NCBI RefSeq assembly: GCF_020181655.1
Contig: NZ_CP084032.1
Span: forward strand, 3,906,001-3,970,000
Direction of reading: 5' to 3'
Origin: Pectobacterium colocasium
Lineage (GTDB): Bacteria; Pseudomonadota; Gammaproteobacteria; Enterobacterales; Enterobacteriaceae
DNA length: 64,000 nt
Numbering within the stretch: the first letter of the stretch is position 1; every line of letters begins with the position of its first letter. The translations under genes and the position numbers were made by a program. Positions 36,783 to 46,200 of this stretch are shown here, piece by piece. The notes beneath the pieces are model-generated. The model made no database searches. It had not been told where the DNA came from and worked only from the letters and a program-made list of their open reading frames with translations.

Positions 36783-37029
36783 CTCATTCCTTTGAATTTG
36801 ACTTACGTCAACGTGCTATTTCCCTGTAAGGAAACTTTAACGGAAAAATGATGATTTTTAAATGGGAATAATGCCCAACCCGCAATTTTTTCATTCCCTC
36901 AAAAAGAAACTAATTACTTAAAAACGTTACGAAAGAAGGCCATCAATATGCGTTATTTAAAGCCTAAACGGATTGAGCACTTGGCGCAGCGCTACCTCGA
37001 TAATAGCCAGACAGCAGCGTTTAAGATCG

Positions 37030-37240
37030 TGGATAAACTGCCTGCGCGGCAGTGAACAAAAATACCGATTACAAACTGACATCGGGAAATTTCTAAGCTG
37101 CCGCATAGGCAGCTTAGAAAATTTCAATCCCAGTAGATGCGCCACTGCCACCGTTCACTGCCGTATAGGTAGCTTAGAAATCCGTATTCATTCTATAAAT
37201 TGATGCTTGGAGGTTCACTGCCGCACAGGCAGATATCGCG
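37030..37240. CRISPR. Degenerate I-F-type CRISPR array with palindromic central repeat
   Basis: Four repeat units spaced by exactly 32 nt, as in type I-F. R1 (37030-37057) is in reverse orientation, ends CGGCAGTGAAC, and has a decayed far half. R2 (37090-37120) is a 31-nt perfect palindrome, TTTCTAAGCTGCC-GCATA-GGCAGCTTAGAAA split at its centre. R3 (37153-37180) is forward, starts GTTCACTGCCGTATAGG and ends AGCTTAGAAA, with one change in the stem. R4 (37213-37240) is forward, starts GTTCACTGCCGCACAGGCAG, with its 3' end lost. Spacers are 37058-37089, 37121-37152 and 37181-37212. No cas genes or leader are nearby. Both outer repeats decay at their 3' ends, like trailer-end repeats. Confidence 0.85.
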
Positions 37241-37248
37241 GTCAGCAA

Positions 37249-37665
37249 CTATTTAACCCAATCTTCCAACGTTAGCCCCTGTACTCGCTCAAACTCTCTC
37301 AGATTATTGGTAACCAATATGGCCTTAGCGCTGATGGCATGACCGGCGATGGCCGCATCATTTGGGCCAATGGGTGTACCAACCGCGGCTAACGCAATTT
37401 TGATTTTCGTCGTCGCGTCTACCGCGGCGCTATCCCAAGGTAACACCGCATCGAGCCGACGACAGAAAGCATCAACCAGTTGCATATGGCGTGGCGAAGC
37501 TTTTTTGCCAACCGCACCAAAGCGCATTTCGGCGTAAGTGATGGCAGAGACCACAATTCGATCACGTCGTAACGTGCACTGCTGCAACTTATCAATCACT
37601 GCCGCCGGGTGTTCACGCATAATAAAGGAACAGATATTGGTATCCAGCATGAACAAGCAGCTCAC
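37249..37665 (-). CDS. vapC: VapC-type PIN-domain toxin
   Basis: A 138-aa PIN-domain ribonuclease. The acidic residues are in place: Asp8 in FMLDTNICSF, Glu in ITYAEMRFGA, Asp in GPNDAAIAGHA, and the TNNLREF end motif. VapC toxins cut tRNA or rRNA when released from antitoxin. It overlaps the vapB stop by 4 nt and ends 9 nt from the CRISPR remnant. Confidence 0.93.
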   Translation of the reverse strand: MSCLFMLDTNICSFIMREHPAAVIDKLQQCTLRRDRIVVSAITYAEMRFGAVGKKASPRHMQLVDAFCRRLDAVLPWDSAAVDATTKIKIALAAVGTPIGPNDAAIAGHAISAKAILVTNNLREFERVQGLTLEDWVK

Positions 37666-37889
37666 AGCTTGAATCTCCCCTCTTCAATCACATCCTGACG
37701 TTCTGTCATAAAGTCAGCGTCAGCGCGCTCTTCTTGCAAAAATGAATGCCAATTGGGCTTCACTGGACGCAGCATGATGGTATCCCCCTCACGCACGATC
37801 TCCAGTTCGTTGACGCCCTCAAAATCCATATCACGCGGCAAGCGAATAGCACGGTTGTTACCGTTTTTAAAAACCGAAACAATACGCAT
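37662..37889 (-). CDS. vapB: VapB-type antitoxin (AbrB/SpoVT fold)
   Basis: A 75-aa antitoxin. The N-terminal swapped-hairpin DNA-binding domain is VFKNGNNRAIRLPRDMDF onward. A charged C-terminal tail (ERADADFMTERQDVIEEGRF) should wrap the toxin. It is the first gene of the vapBC operon and probably represses it. It pairs with the toxin gene through an ATGA-type overlap. Confidence 0.92.
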   Translation of the reverse strand: MRIVSVFKNGNNRAIRLPRDMDFEGVNELEIVREGDTIMLRPVKPNWHSFLQEERADADFMTERQDVIEEGRFKL

Positions 37890-38151
37890 GATGCATCTCC
37901 TCTTTACAGGGAATTCAGCCAGTTACTTACCATTTAATAGTGCTGGCTAAAACATAAGCTCAGTATAGATATTAATCATGTAATTGTATATCCATAGCAT
38001 ATGCAAATACCCAGCATAGGCCTATCGACGAAAAATAAAATCTTTGCCAGACATTTATGACCCTTTTTTTACGTATCGTCATAACTCATTGATTTTTAAT
38101 TTCTATTATCAACCATAATAAGTTCGGTATTTATCGGGATGCGTCGCTGGA

Positions 38152-38571
38152 CTATTCCCCGTTGAGTGTGACAACCAGCGAGCGGCTGCCGCCGTGGTTG
38201 CGATGTTCACACAGGTAGATGCCTTGCCAGGTGCCGATGTTCAGGCGTCCGTTGGTAATGGGAATCATCAGGCTGTTGCCCAGCAGGCTGCCTTTCAGGT
38301 GCGCGGGCATATCGTCGCTACCTTCATACGTATGGCGGTAGTACGGTTCATCCTCCGGCACTAAGCGATTAAAGAAGCTTTCGAAATCCTGCCGTACCGT
38401 GGAGTCCGCATTCTCGTTAATCGTTAGCGCCGCCGAGGTGTGCTTGATAAACACCTGCATCAGCCCGACGTTTATCTGGCGCAGCGCCGTGACCTGCGCC
38501 AGTATCTCGTCAGTCACCAGATGGAAACCTCTGGCTTTCGGTTTCAGGCGGATATCATATTGCATCCACAT
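38152..38571 (-). CDS. yjbQ: YjbQ / UPF0047 family protein
   Basis: A 139-aa protein of the YjbQ family, a trimer with weak thiamine-phosphate-synthase-like activity reported for some members. It has QHTSA-type FIKHTSAALTINEN, EGSDDMPAHLKGSLLG, and GTWQGIYLCEHRNHGGSR, where conserved His and Glu residues form the active site. The ATG at 38571 has AGGGAG 6 nt upstream and matches the E. coli start (MW...). Longer in-frame extensions would run into uvrA. It lies 16 nt after uvrA and is probably cotranscribed. Confidence 0.88.
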   Translation of the reverse strand: MWMQYDIRLKPKARGFHLVTDEILAQVTALRQINVGLMQVFIKHTSAALTINENADSTVRQDFESFFNRLVPEDEPYYRHTYEGSDDMPAHLKGSLLGNSLMIPITNGRLNIGTWQGIYLCEHRNHGGSRSLVVTLNGE

Positions 38572-38587
38572 CGCCATCTCCCTGCTA

Positions 38588-41422
38588 TCAGGCTTCACGT
38601 GCCAGAATCGGTCGCAGGAAGCGTGCGGTATGAGACTTCTCGCACTCTGCCACCGTCTCCGGCGTGCCGGACACCAAAATTTCTCCACCGCCGCTGCCGC
38701 CTTCCGGCCCCAAATCGACAATCCAGTCTGCCGTCTTAATTACATCCAGATTGTGTTCAATCACCACAATGGTATTGCCCTGATCGCGCAACTGATGCAG
38801 TACAGCCAAAAGCTGCTGAATATCGGCAAAGTGCAGGCCGGTCGTGGGTTCGTCAAGAATATACAACGTCTGCCCGGTTCCGCGTTTTGACAGCTCGCGA
38901 GACAGTTTCACACGCTGCGCTTCCCCGCCGGACAGTGTGGTGGCCGACTGGCCAAGGCGAATGTAGGACAGGCCAACGTCAATCAGCGTTTGCAGCTTCC
39001 GCGCCAGTGCAGGAATGGCATCAAAGAACTCTCGCGCTTCTTCGATAGTCATATCCAGCACTTCATGAATGCCTTTGCCTTTGTACTGAATTTCCAGCGT
39101 TTCGCGGTTATAGCGCTTGCCTTTGCACTGGTCGCACGGCACATAAACATCCGGCAGGAAGTGCATTTCGACCTTAATTACGCCATCGCCCTGGCAGGCT
39201 TCACAGCGCCCACCGCGCACGTTAAAGCTGAAACGGCCAGGGTTATAGCCGCGGGTACGCGCTTCCGGCACGCCGGCAAACAGCTCACGAATTGGCGTGA
39301 AAATACCGGTATAGGTTGCCGGGTTGGAACGCGGCGTGCGGCCAATCGGGCTTTGATCGATATCGATCACCTTATCGAAATGCTCCAGCCCCTGAATCTC
39401 ACGGTGAGCGGCAGGCTCTGCCAGCGTCGCGCCGTTCAACTGACGCTGCGCCAGTGGGAACAAGGTATCGTTGATCAGGGTCGATTTGCCCGATCCCGAC
39501 ACACCGGTGATACAAGTAAACAGCCCAACTGGCAGCGTCAGCGTGACGTCTTTCAGGTTGTTGCCTTTCGCGCCAATCAGTTTCAGCACTTTGGTCGGAT
39601 CCGCAGGTACGCGCTGTTTCGGGATGTCGATCTTGCGTTTGCCGCTGAGGAACTGCCCCGTCAACGAATCCGGCACCGCCATAATCTCTTCCATCGTGCC
39701 TTCTGCAACAATCTGTCCACCGTGCACGCCTGCACCGGGACCGATATCAATCACATGGTCAGCGGCGCGAATCGCGTCTTCATCGTGTTCCACCACAATG
39801 ACGGTATTGCCCAGATTACGCAGATGAATCAGGGTTTCCAGCAAGCGCTCGTTGTCGCGCTGATGCAGGCCGATAGAGGGTTCATCCAGCACGTACATGA
39901 CACCAACCAACCCGGCACCGATCTGACTTGCCAGACGGATACGCTGCGCCTCACCGCCGGACAGCGTTTCCGCCGAGCGGGAAAGCGACAAATAGTTCAG
40001 CCCAACGTTCACCAGAAACTTGAGCCGATCGCCAATCTCTTTCAGCACTTTCTCGGCGATTTGGGCACGCTGCCCGCTGAGCTTCATATTCTGGAAGAAC
40101 GTCATCGCATGGCCGATGCTCATATCGGAAATCTGCGGCAGCGTCGTCTGCTCAACGAACACGTTACGCGCCTCTTCACGCAGGCGCGTCCCGCCGCAAC
40201 TGGCGCAGGAACGGTTGCTGATGAATTTCGCCAGCTCTTCGCGCACCGCCGTGGATTCCGTTTCTTTATAGCGGCGCTCCATATTGTGTAGCACGCCTTC
40301 GAACGGATGGCGGCGTATCGAGGTATCACCGCGATCATTGATATATTTGAATTCGACGTTCTCTTTACCGGAGCCGTACAGAATCACTTTCTGGACTGAG
40401 GCGCTTAGGCTTTCAAACGGAGCATCGACGTCAAATTTATAGTGCTCCGCCAGTGAGCGCAGCATCTGGAAATAATAGAAGTTGCGGCGATCCCAGCCGC
40501 GGATCGCGCCGCCAGCCAGCGACAGCTCCGCGTTTTGCACCACGCGAGCCGGATCGAAGAACTGCTGTACGCCCAGACCATCACAGCTCGGGCACGCGCC
40601 CGCCGGATTGTTGAACGAGAACATGCGCGGTTCCAGCTCGTGCATGCTGTAGCCACACACCGGGCAGGCAAAGTTCGCCGAGAACAACAGTTCAGGCTGG
40701 GTAGGGTCGTCCATATCCGCCACCACCACGCTACCACCAGAGAGATCCAGCGCGGTTTCGAATGACTCTGCCAGCCGCTGCGCCAAATCGTCGCGCACTT
40801 TAAACCGATCGACGACAACTTCAATGGTGTGCTTTTTCTGTAATTCCAGCTTTGGCGGATCGGACAGATCGCACACTTCGCCGTCGATACGGGCGCGGAT
40901 ATAGCCCTGTGAGGCCAGGTTTTCCAGCGTTTTACTGTGTTCGCCTTTGCGATCTTTCACAATCGGCGCCAGCAGCATCAGGCGTTTGCCTTCCGGCTGC
41001 GCCAGCACGTTGTCTACCATCTGGCTGACTGTCTGCGCGTCCAACGGCACATCGTGCTCCGGACAGCGAGGCTCACCCACGCGTGCAAACAGCAGACGCA
41101 GGTAGTCATGAATTTCGGTAATCGTCCCGACCGTAGAACGCGGGTTATGCGAGGTGGATTTCTGTTCGATAGAGATGGCGGGCGACAGCCCTTCGATATG
41201 ATCGACGTCCGGTTTTTCCATCAGCGACAAGAACTGACGGGCGTAAGCGGAGAGGGATTCCACATAGCGACGCTGCCCTTCGGCGTACAGCGTGTCAAAC
41301 GCCAGCGATGACTTACCCGAACCCGACAAGCCGGTGATTACGATCAGCTTGTCACGGGGGATTATCAGGTTGATATTCTTGAGATTATGGGTACGAGCAC
41401 CACGAACTTCGATCTTATCCAT
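38588..41422 (-). CDS. uvrA: Excinuclease ABC subunit UvrA
   Basis: A 944-aa damage-recognition ATPase of nucleotide excision repair. Two ABC modules are present: Walker [13 protein letters not shown] near the N-terminus and [12 protein letters not shown] after the middle. The two ABC signatures are [14 protein letters not shown] and [15 protein letters not shown]. CxxC zinc modules are at CPVCGYSM...CPSCDG, CASCGG and CEACQGDG...CDQCKG. Full length. It is divergent from ssb, with a LexA-type box between. Confidence 0.98.
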   Translation of the reverse strand: MDKIEVRGARTHNLKNINLIIPRDKLIVITGLSGSGKSSLAFDTLYAEGQRRYVESLSAYARQFLSLMEKPDVDHIEGLSPAISIEQKSTSHNPRSTVGTITEIHDYLRLLFARVGEPRCPEHDVPLDAQTVSQMVDNVLAQPEGKRLMLLAPIVKDRKGEHSKTLENLASQGYIRARIDGEVCDLSDPPKLELQKKHTIEVVVDRFKVRDDLAQRLAESFETALDLSGGSVVVADMDDPTQPELLFSANFACPVCGYSMHELEPRMFSFNNPAGACPSCDGLGVQQFFDPARVVQNAELSLAGGAIRGWDRRNFYYFQMLRSLAEHYKFDVDAPFESLSASVQKVILYGSGKENVEFKYINDRGDTSIRRHPFEGVLHNMERRYKETESTAVREELAKFISNRSCASCGGTRLREEARNVFVEQTTLPQISDMSIGHAMTFFQNMKLSGQRAQIAEKVLKEIGDRLKFLVNVGLNYLSLSRSAETLSGGEAQRIRLASQIGAGLVGVMYVLDEPSIGLHQRDNERLLETLIHLRNLGNTVIVVEHDEDAIRAADHVIDIGPGAGVHGGQIVAEGTMEEIMAVPDSLTGQFLSGKRKIDIPKQRVPADPTKVLKLIGAKGNNLKDVTLTLPVGLFTCITGVSGSGKSTLINDTLFPLAQRQLNGATLAEPAAHREIQGLEHFDKVIDIDQSPIGRTPRSNPATYTGIFTPIRELFAGVPEARTRGYNPGRFSFNVRGGRCEACQGDGVIKVEMHFLPDVYVPCDQCKGKRYNRETLEIQYKGKGIHEVLDMTIEEAREFFDAIPALARKLQTLIDVGLSYIRLGQSATTLSGGEAQRVKLSRELSKRGTGQTLYILDEPTTGLHFADIQQLLAVLHQLRDQGNTIVVIEHNLDVIKTADWIVDLGPEGGSGGGEILVSGTPETVAECEKSHTARFLRPILAREA

Positions 41423-41511
41423 TCACACACTTCCCGGAATAAAAACGGTTTGTCATCGCCTCTCGAAGGGAGAGAACCGGTACGAAACGAGCAATTATGG
41501 CATAAAAAAAA

Positions 41512-41527
41512 CTGAATGGATATCCAG
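41512..41527. promoter_or_regulatory. LexA (SOS) box of uvrA
   Basis: CTGAATGGATATCCAG fits CTG-N10-CAG and differs by only two bases from the E. coli uvrA box as I recall it. It lies 90 nt upstream of the uvrA start, in the uvrA/ssb divergent region, so uvrA and possibly ssb should be SOS-regulated. Confidence 0.75.
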
Positions 41528-41593
41528 TATTAAATCCGTTTACTTTGCAAACGCTGCAAATCTCACTTTCGTTTCTGAAGCCATTTCGCAGGT

Positions 41594-41613
41594 ATGATAC
41601 AAATGTGTATCAT
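41594..41613. promoter_or_regulatory. Palindrome in the ssb leader
   Basis: ATGATACA-AATG-TGTATCAT, a perfect 8-bp inverted repeat, 53 nt before the ssb ATG. It could be an operator or overlap the ssb promoter -10. No known regulator was matched. Confidence 0.4.
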
Positions 41614-41666
41614 GATAAAATTGATCGTTTAGACTTACATAAATTGATTCATCAGGAGACACGAGC

Positions 41667-42206
41667 ATGGCCAGCAGAGGCGTTAATAAAGTGATTCTTG
41701 TCGGGAATCTGGGTCAAGACCCGGAAGTCCGCTATATGCCGAATGGCGGTGCAGTTGCCAACATCACGCTGGCGACGTCAGAAAGCTGGCGTGACAAGCA
41801 AACCGGTGAGCAGAAAGAGAAGACTGAGTGGCACCGCGTGGTGCTGTTCGGCAAACTGGCAGAAGTGGCGGGCGAATACCTGCGTAAAGGCTCTCAGGTT
41901 TACATAGAAGGCGCACTGCAAACCCGTAAATGGGCCGATCAGGCTGGCGTAGAACGCTACACCACCGAAGTCGTCGTTAATGTCGGCGGCACCATGCAGA
42001 TGTTAGGTGGACGCCAGGGCGGCGGCGCACCAGCAGGCGGTGGCAATGCAGGTGGCGGCCAAGGCGGTTGGGGTCAACCTCAGCAGCCGCAGGGTGGCAA
42101 CCAGTTCAGCGGCGGCGCGCAGTCTCAGCAACGCCCAGCGCAAAATAGCACGCCAGCACAAAGCAACGAACCACCAATGGATTTCGACGACGACATTCCG
42201 TTCTAA
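41667..42206 (+). CDS. ssb: Single-stranded DNA-binding protein Ssb
   Basis: A 179-aa SSB. The N-terminal OB fold (about 1-112) is like that of E. coli ([21 protein letters not shown]). A Gly/Gln-rich flexible linker follows, then the conserved acidic tip MDFDDDIPF that recruits partner repair and replication proteins. AGGAGA precedes the ATG. Followed by a strong terminator. Confidence 0.98.
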   Translation: MASRGVNKVILVGNLGQDPEVRYMPNGGAVANITLATSESWRDKQTGEQKEKTEWHRVVLFGKLAEVAGEYLRKGSQVYIEGALQTRKWADQAGVERYTTEVVVNVGGTMQMLGGRQGGGAPAGGGNAGGGQGGWGQPQQPQGGNQFSGGAQSQQRPAQNSTPAQSNEPPMDFDDDIPF

Positions 42207-42242
42207 AAAATGCCTCTTTGAGGTTGGCAATCCAGAACCATC

Positions 42243-42267
42243 AAACCCTGCTTCGGCAGGGTTTTTA
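42243..42267 (+). terminator. ssb terminator
   Basis: AAACCCTGC-TTCG-GCAGGGTTTTT: a stable tetraloop stem with a T run, 37 nt after ssb. Confidence 0.9.
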
Positions 42268-42815
42268 CTCACCACGGCTAAGCCAGTTTCTCCAGCCACA
42301 CTGATTTTGACCACATCCCCATTAAGCATGTCATAACGATGTCATTGTTAAATTTGTCAGCCACAACGCCTGATTTATTAATCATCGCGGGTTAATAACC
42401 ATTTATTTTTTGTTGCTATTCCACGCGTATTTATCATTGGATATGACGCTTAATAAAACTGCCATAAAAAATAAACCACACTCGGTGTTTTACATACCCT
42501 GCGTTATTTATGGATAACGACTAAAACCAGAACTATCAGAATAAGTTATAGAAAATAAATTATCCCTTCACTTCCCTTTGAAGGAATGGTTCAAAAACAA
42601 TTACCAGACAAATAATAACTATAGAAATCAAATAAAAATCCATACATAACAATAAGATAATAAAATAACAACACGAATTATTTTTATCTCAAGGACATTG
42701 ACAAAACTATTTCTTGAATATAATTTATATCTTGCACTAATTGTTATTGAAATAGCCAACAGCAATACTCCTGAAATAAAGGATCACTAGAATTATTTAT
42801 TAACAAGGATTAGCT
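42268..42815. promoter_or_regulatory. AT-rich region with promoter of the 93-aa gene
   Basis: About 550 nt of very AT-rich DNA without a gene, a sharp drop in GC after ssb. A promoter-like TTGACA at 42698 with TATAAT at 42719 (spacing 15 nt, or TAATTT at 17 nt) precedes the next gene. The composition suggests horizontally acquired DNA, possibly silenced by H-NS. Confidence 0.55.
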
Positions 42816-43097
42816 ATGTCCACTACAAAATTTCAAGTTGCTAAAGTTCAATCTGGTGCAACACAGAATATCGATTTCGGAACTCGTGTACTTAACGCCT
42901 CTGTCGCGGTTCAAGCCTTTGAACTTTCGTTCGGTAGTGCTGACCACCACTTAAAAACCATCAGTGTGTCCAGTTCCATATCCAGTTTTAGCGGCAACGG
43001 TGTCACCATTTCTGCAACCTGTTATATGGAAGACAAATCCAACAATAAAGCTTATGGTAGCGTCAACGTTCTGGTTGTCGCAGAATGTGATTCATAA
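42816..43097 (+). CDS. Small beta-rich protein upstream of the giant Rhs gene
   Basis: A 93-aa protein, Ser/Val-rich, with alternating hydrophobic residues that suggest an all-beta fold (RVLNASVAVQAFELSFGS; VSSSISSFSGNGVTISATC). It has no signal peptide and two Cys near the C-terminus. It is preceded by a clear promoter and followed by a hairpin, then by the 2734-aa Rhs-type gene in the same direction. I do not recognise it. Possible roles are a fibre or partner protein, a chaperone, or an immunity protein for the large neighbour, all inferred from position. Confidence 0.7.
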   Translation: MSTTKFQVAKVQSGATQNIDFGTRVLNASVAVQAFELSFGSADHHLKTISVSSSISSFSGNGVTISATCYMEDKSNNKAYGSVNVLVVAECDS

Positions 43098-43126
43098 TCT
43101 TATATTTCTCTTTTTTGATTAATTAT

Positions 43127-43160
43127 ATCGCAGGTAGCAGAAATGCTATCTGCGATTTTT
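43127..43160 (+). terminator. Hairpin with T run between the 93-aa and Rhs genes
   Basis: ATCGCAGGTAGC / GCTATCTGCGAT with a 6-nt loop and one wobble pair, followed by TTTT. It would terminate or attenuate transcription after the 93-aa gene. Confidence 0.75.
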
Positions 43161-43286
43161 AAATACCACCACCGTTCATAATATAATTTTTCATCCCCCA
43201 GACAGCCATAACCGCCATTACACATTATTGCCTATAATTTAACGCACACAGCCTGACTGATACGCTTCATTAAAAGGATATAAAAA

Positions 43287-46200
43287 ATGAGTAACAGTAC
43301 GAACAGTCAAACCCCACAAATACGTCCAGGTCAATTCGAAAAGAATATCAATAACATATTCAAGGACAGCGTTAATTTGTTTCGTGGTGATATCAATTTA
43401 CCTTTAGATTTGGTTTCACTAAAAGGAAGAAACAAGCTGGATGTGAAAGTGACGGCATCCTATGGCAGTAATGTTAAAAATGAAATCCATCAGTCAAATG
43501 CCAGCGCGCCAACCAGTATCCTGGGGTTAGGCTGGAAGCTGCCTTTTGAGAGAATAGAAGTAGAAACACGAGGAAATGCCTCACCAGGCGACAACACTTA
43601 TCAAATTTATACCAATAATAGCGCAACAGAACTGATCAGAACAAAAAATGAATGGCATCGTGCGACACTTCCAAGTAATAACATTGACACACTGAATAAA
43701 GGGAAAATAGATTCTGCCATTCAATCTCAGTTTATTGAATCTGGAATAGAAATTGATATTAATGCCCGTGTCAGCACCGTAAACGCCAATCAACAATGGC
43801 AAATCATTGATAGCCAGAACCAACGTACTTTTATCGTTAATCGCCAGGATGACTATCTGAATGTGCTTTCCGGCGGCTTTGCCTTTGAATGTTTCCAATA
43901 TGATTTCAGTAAAATTTTATATTACCCGGAGTTTGAACGCTGGGAAATGGTAAAAGATGATGGCACTAGCTATTTTTATGGTGGAATAACGGCTACCCAA
44001 CATGCCATTCAATGGAAAGTGAGATGGGGTAACTGGTCAGGACAATCTGCGCTCACGCATTCCGGGGACAAAACATTATTACAATCGAGGTTCGCCGCAA
44101 CCTGGAATCTGGCACAAATCAAAAGTCTCTGGGGAGATACGATTACTTTCAGTTACGATGTGGTGGAGCAGCAGGTTGGGGACAGCGGGTTATCGTTTAC
44201 TAAGGCCTGCTATCTTTTAACGATAACCGACATGTTCAATCGCACCATTAATTTCAACTACAAAGAAAAACAGTACGATATCCATTCCCCTGCCAGCCCG
44301 CGCGAGTACTTGTCTCCACATTGGAATACCCCCTATACACAGATTCCAGATAACCAACCTAGTCCCTATCAGGACAGATACGAAACGCGTTATCTGGATC
44401 ATATTGTCGTCAATAATCCTCAAGGTGATCTGCTTTATGCCGTGCAACTGGGTTATGACGTTAGCAGCAATTTCAGCCACTACACAAAAAATGATTATCT
44501 CTACGGCGATACGGTCAAACGCACGCTGACCAGCATACAACGCAAGTATGCCAACCAATGTTCTCTGCCAGATCTGCAACTCAGCTACTGGGCCGTAGGC
44601 AACGTTAACGCCGGTGCGCTAAGCCGCGCGATTACGCCCGATGGAGCCGATATCGCCTATCGATACAAACAGCAGACATTGCCACTTTGCGACAGGCAAC
44701 AGCAGATTACCAATCCCTGGCCACGCGCCGCGAAGCCCCGAGTCTGGTTCGGCGCGGACTATGTCGTCAGTCTCTGGCTAAACGAATCAACCGACCAAAT
44801 TCATGTCACACTCTATACCTGGTTAGGCCGATGGCAACAATGGACGCCCCAGCAGCAGATAATCAAGGCCGCATTCGACATCAACAGTGTGAACGTCATT
44901 ACCAGTGCTGATTTTGCCTGTCTGACCTATTCCAGCCCCCAGAACGGGAAATCAGGCGTACACGTTTACCATAAAGACAACCGCAAGTGGGGCGAATGGT
45001 TCGAAGCCGCACCGATTATCGAAAAGACCGCCCACTTGCAGCTTGCCGCAGGCGATAATTTCTTCGTCACCTGTGATAAAGATCATCGTAAGCTAGTGCG
45101 CTACACATGGAATAACTTTGCCAAATCATGGGGTATTGAAGAGAGATCCTCAGATCTGACGGCGAACAAACCAAACAATAAGCCTTACATCACCGCTACA
45201 AACAAATACTACGCCATTCTGGACTACGCGCCGGAAAGTGGCGGCATGCACCACAACACCTTCACGCTTTATTATCAGGACGGCGACGAGCAGTGGCATA
45301 CCGGCGCATCGACAACGCTAACCTTTACGATCGGTGGTGCTAACCCGGAAAACAGCTTTGGTTTTGCCAGCAGTGCCTCGTTTATTGCACTGACCTATAT
45401 CACTCAGGAAGCCTCACTTAGCGTTGATTACACGATTAAAGTTCTGGAATGGGATGCGGCTTTTAGCACGATCAAGAGTGTTGACTTCCCCTGCCGGTTA
45501 CCGAAAAGTCATCCATCGAAAGTGATTACCATCCCCTTTATCGCCAGATTCATTAACAACAGCATGATTGCTTCCGGCCCTCATTTGCTGCGTTACAACG
45601 GCGCATCATGGCTGTTCAACAAAAGCCTGAATTTCCGCGATACCTGTAGCGATCAGGACATAAACTGGTACGCCTACGGCACCGATTACGCCATTGCCGT
45701 CAGCAATCGAGAATCTGCCGTACAAGCTAAACTGATTGGCTACGATCCCGTGACCCACATTGCGCGTTGGGATAACAGCGCCACGGACTTATATAGCAAA
45801 GATGGCCCAACATCAGCACGGAAGGTACATTTCTTCCCCACGGCAGGCGCCGATATTGCCACGATGGGGAATCGTATCTATCAGCGAGGCTCATCGCGTA
45901 ATTGGCAGGATGCGGTAAACCACTATCAGGAAGTGCCGTATGAAATAGATAGCACCACGATGATCAATCAGGGGCCACGTTTTATTTCTTATCTGAATTT
46001 AGCGGGGAGTGCGGTCAAAGATACGACGGTCTGGCCATTCCTTAACCAGAATCTTGCCAATAAAGACGTGATCGTTCAGCGCTACTTCACACAGATCAAC
46101 GCTGACGGGCAAATTAAAACCAACATTAATGGTCAATACCCTTCCGGTCTTTCCACTTTTGTCACCTACTTACCACTGGAAAAGAGCTTTGATAACGCAG

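Noticed and set aside
36948..37054. Short plus-strand peptide frame starting near 36948 that runs into the first CRISPR repeat
   Set aside because: About 35 codons, no ribosome-binding site and no recognisable similarity; it could be a relic of a lost gene but cannot be supported.
38572..38721. N-terminal extension of the YjbQ protein
   Set aside because: The extension overlaps the end of uvrA. The ATG at 38571 has a good ribosome-binding site and matches the family start.
38990..40291. 433-codon open frame antisense to uvrA
   Set aside because: Shadow of a GC-rich conserved gene; the translated sequence has no recognisable domain.
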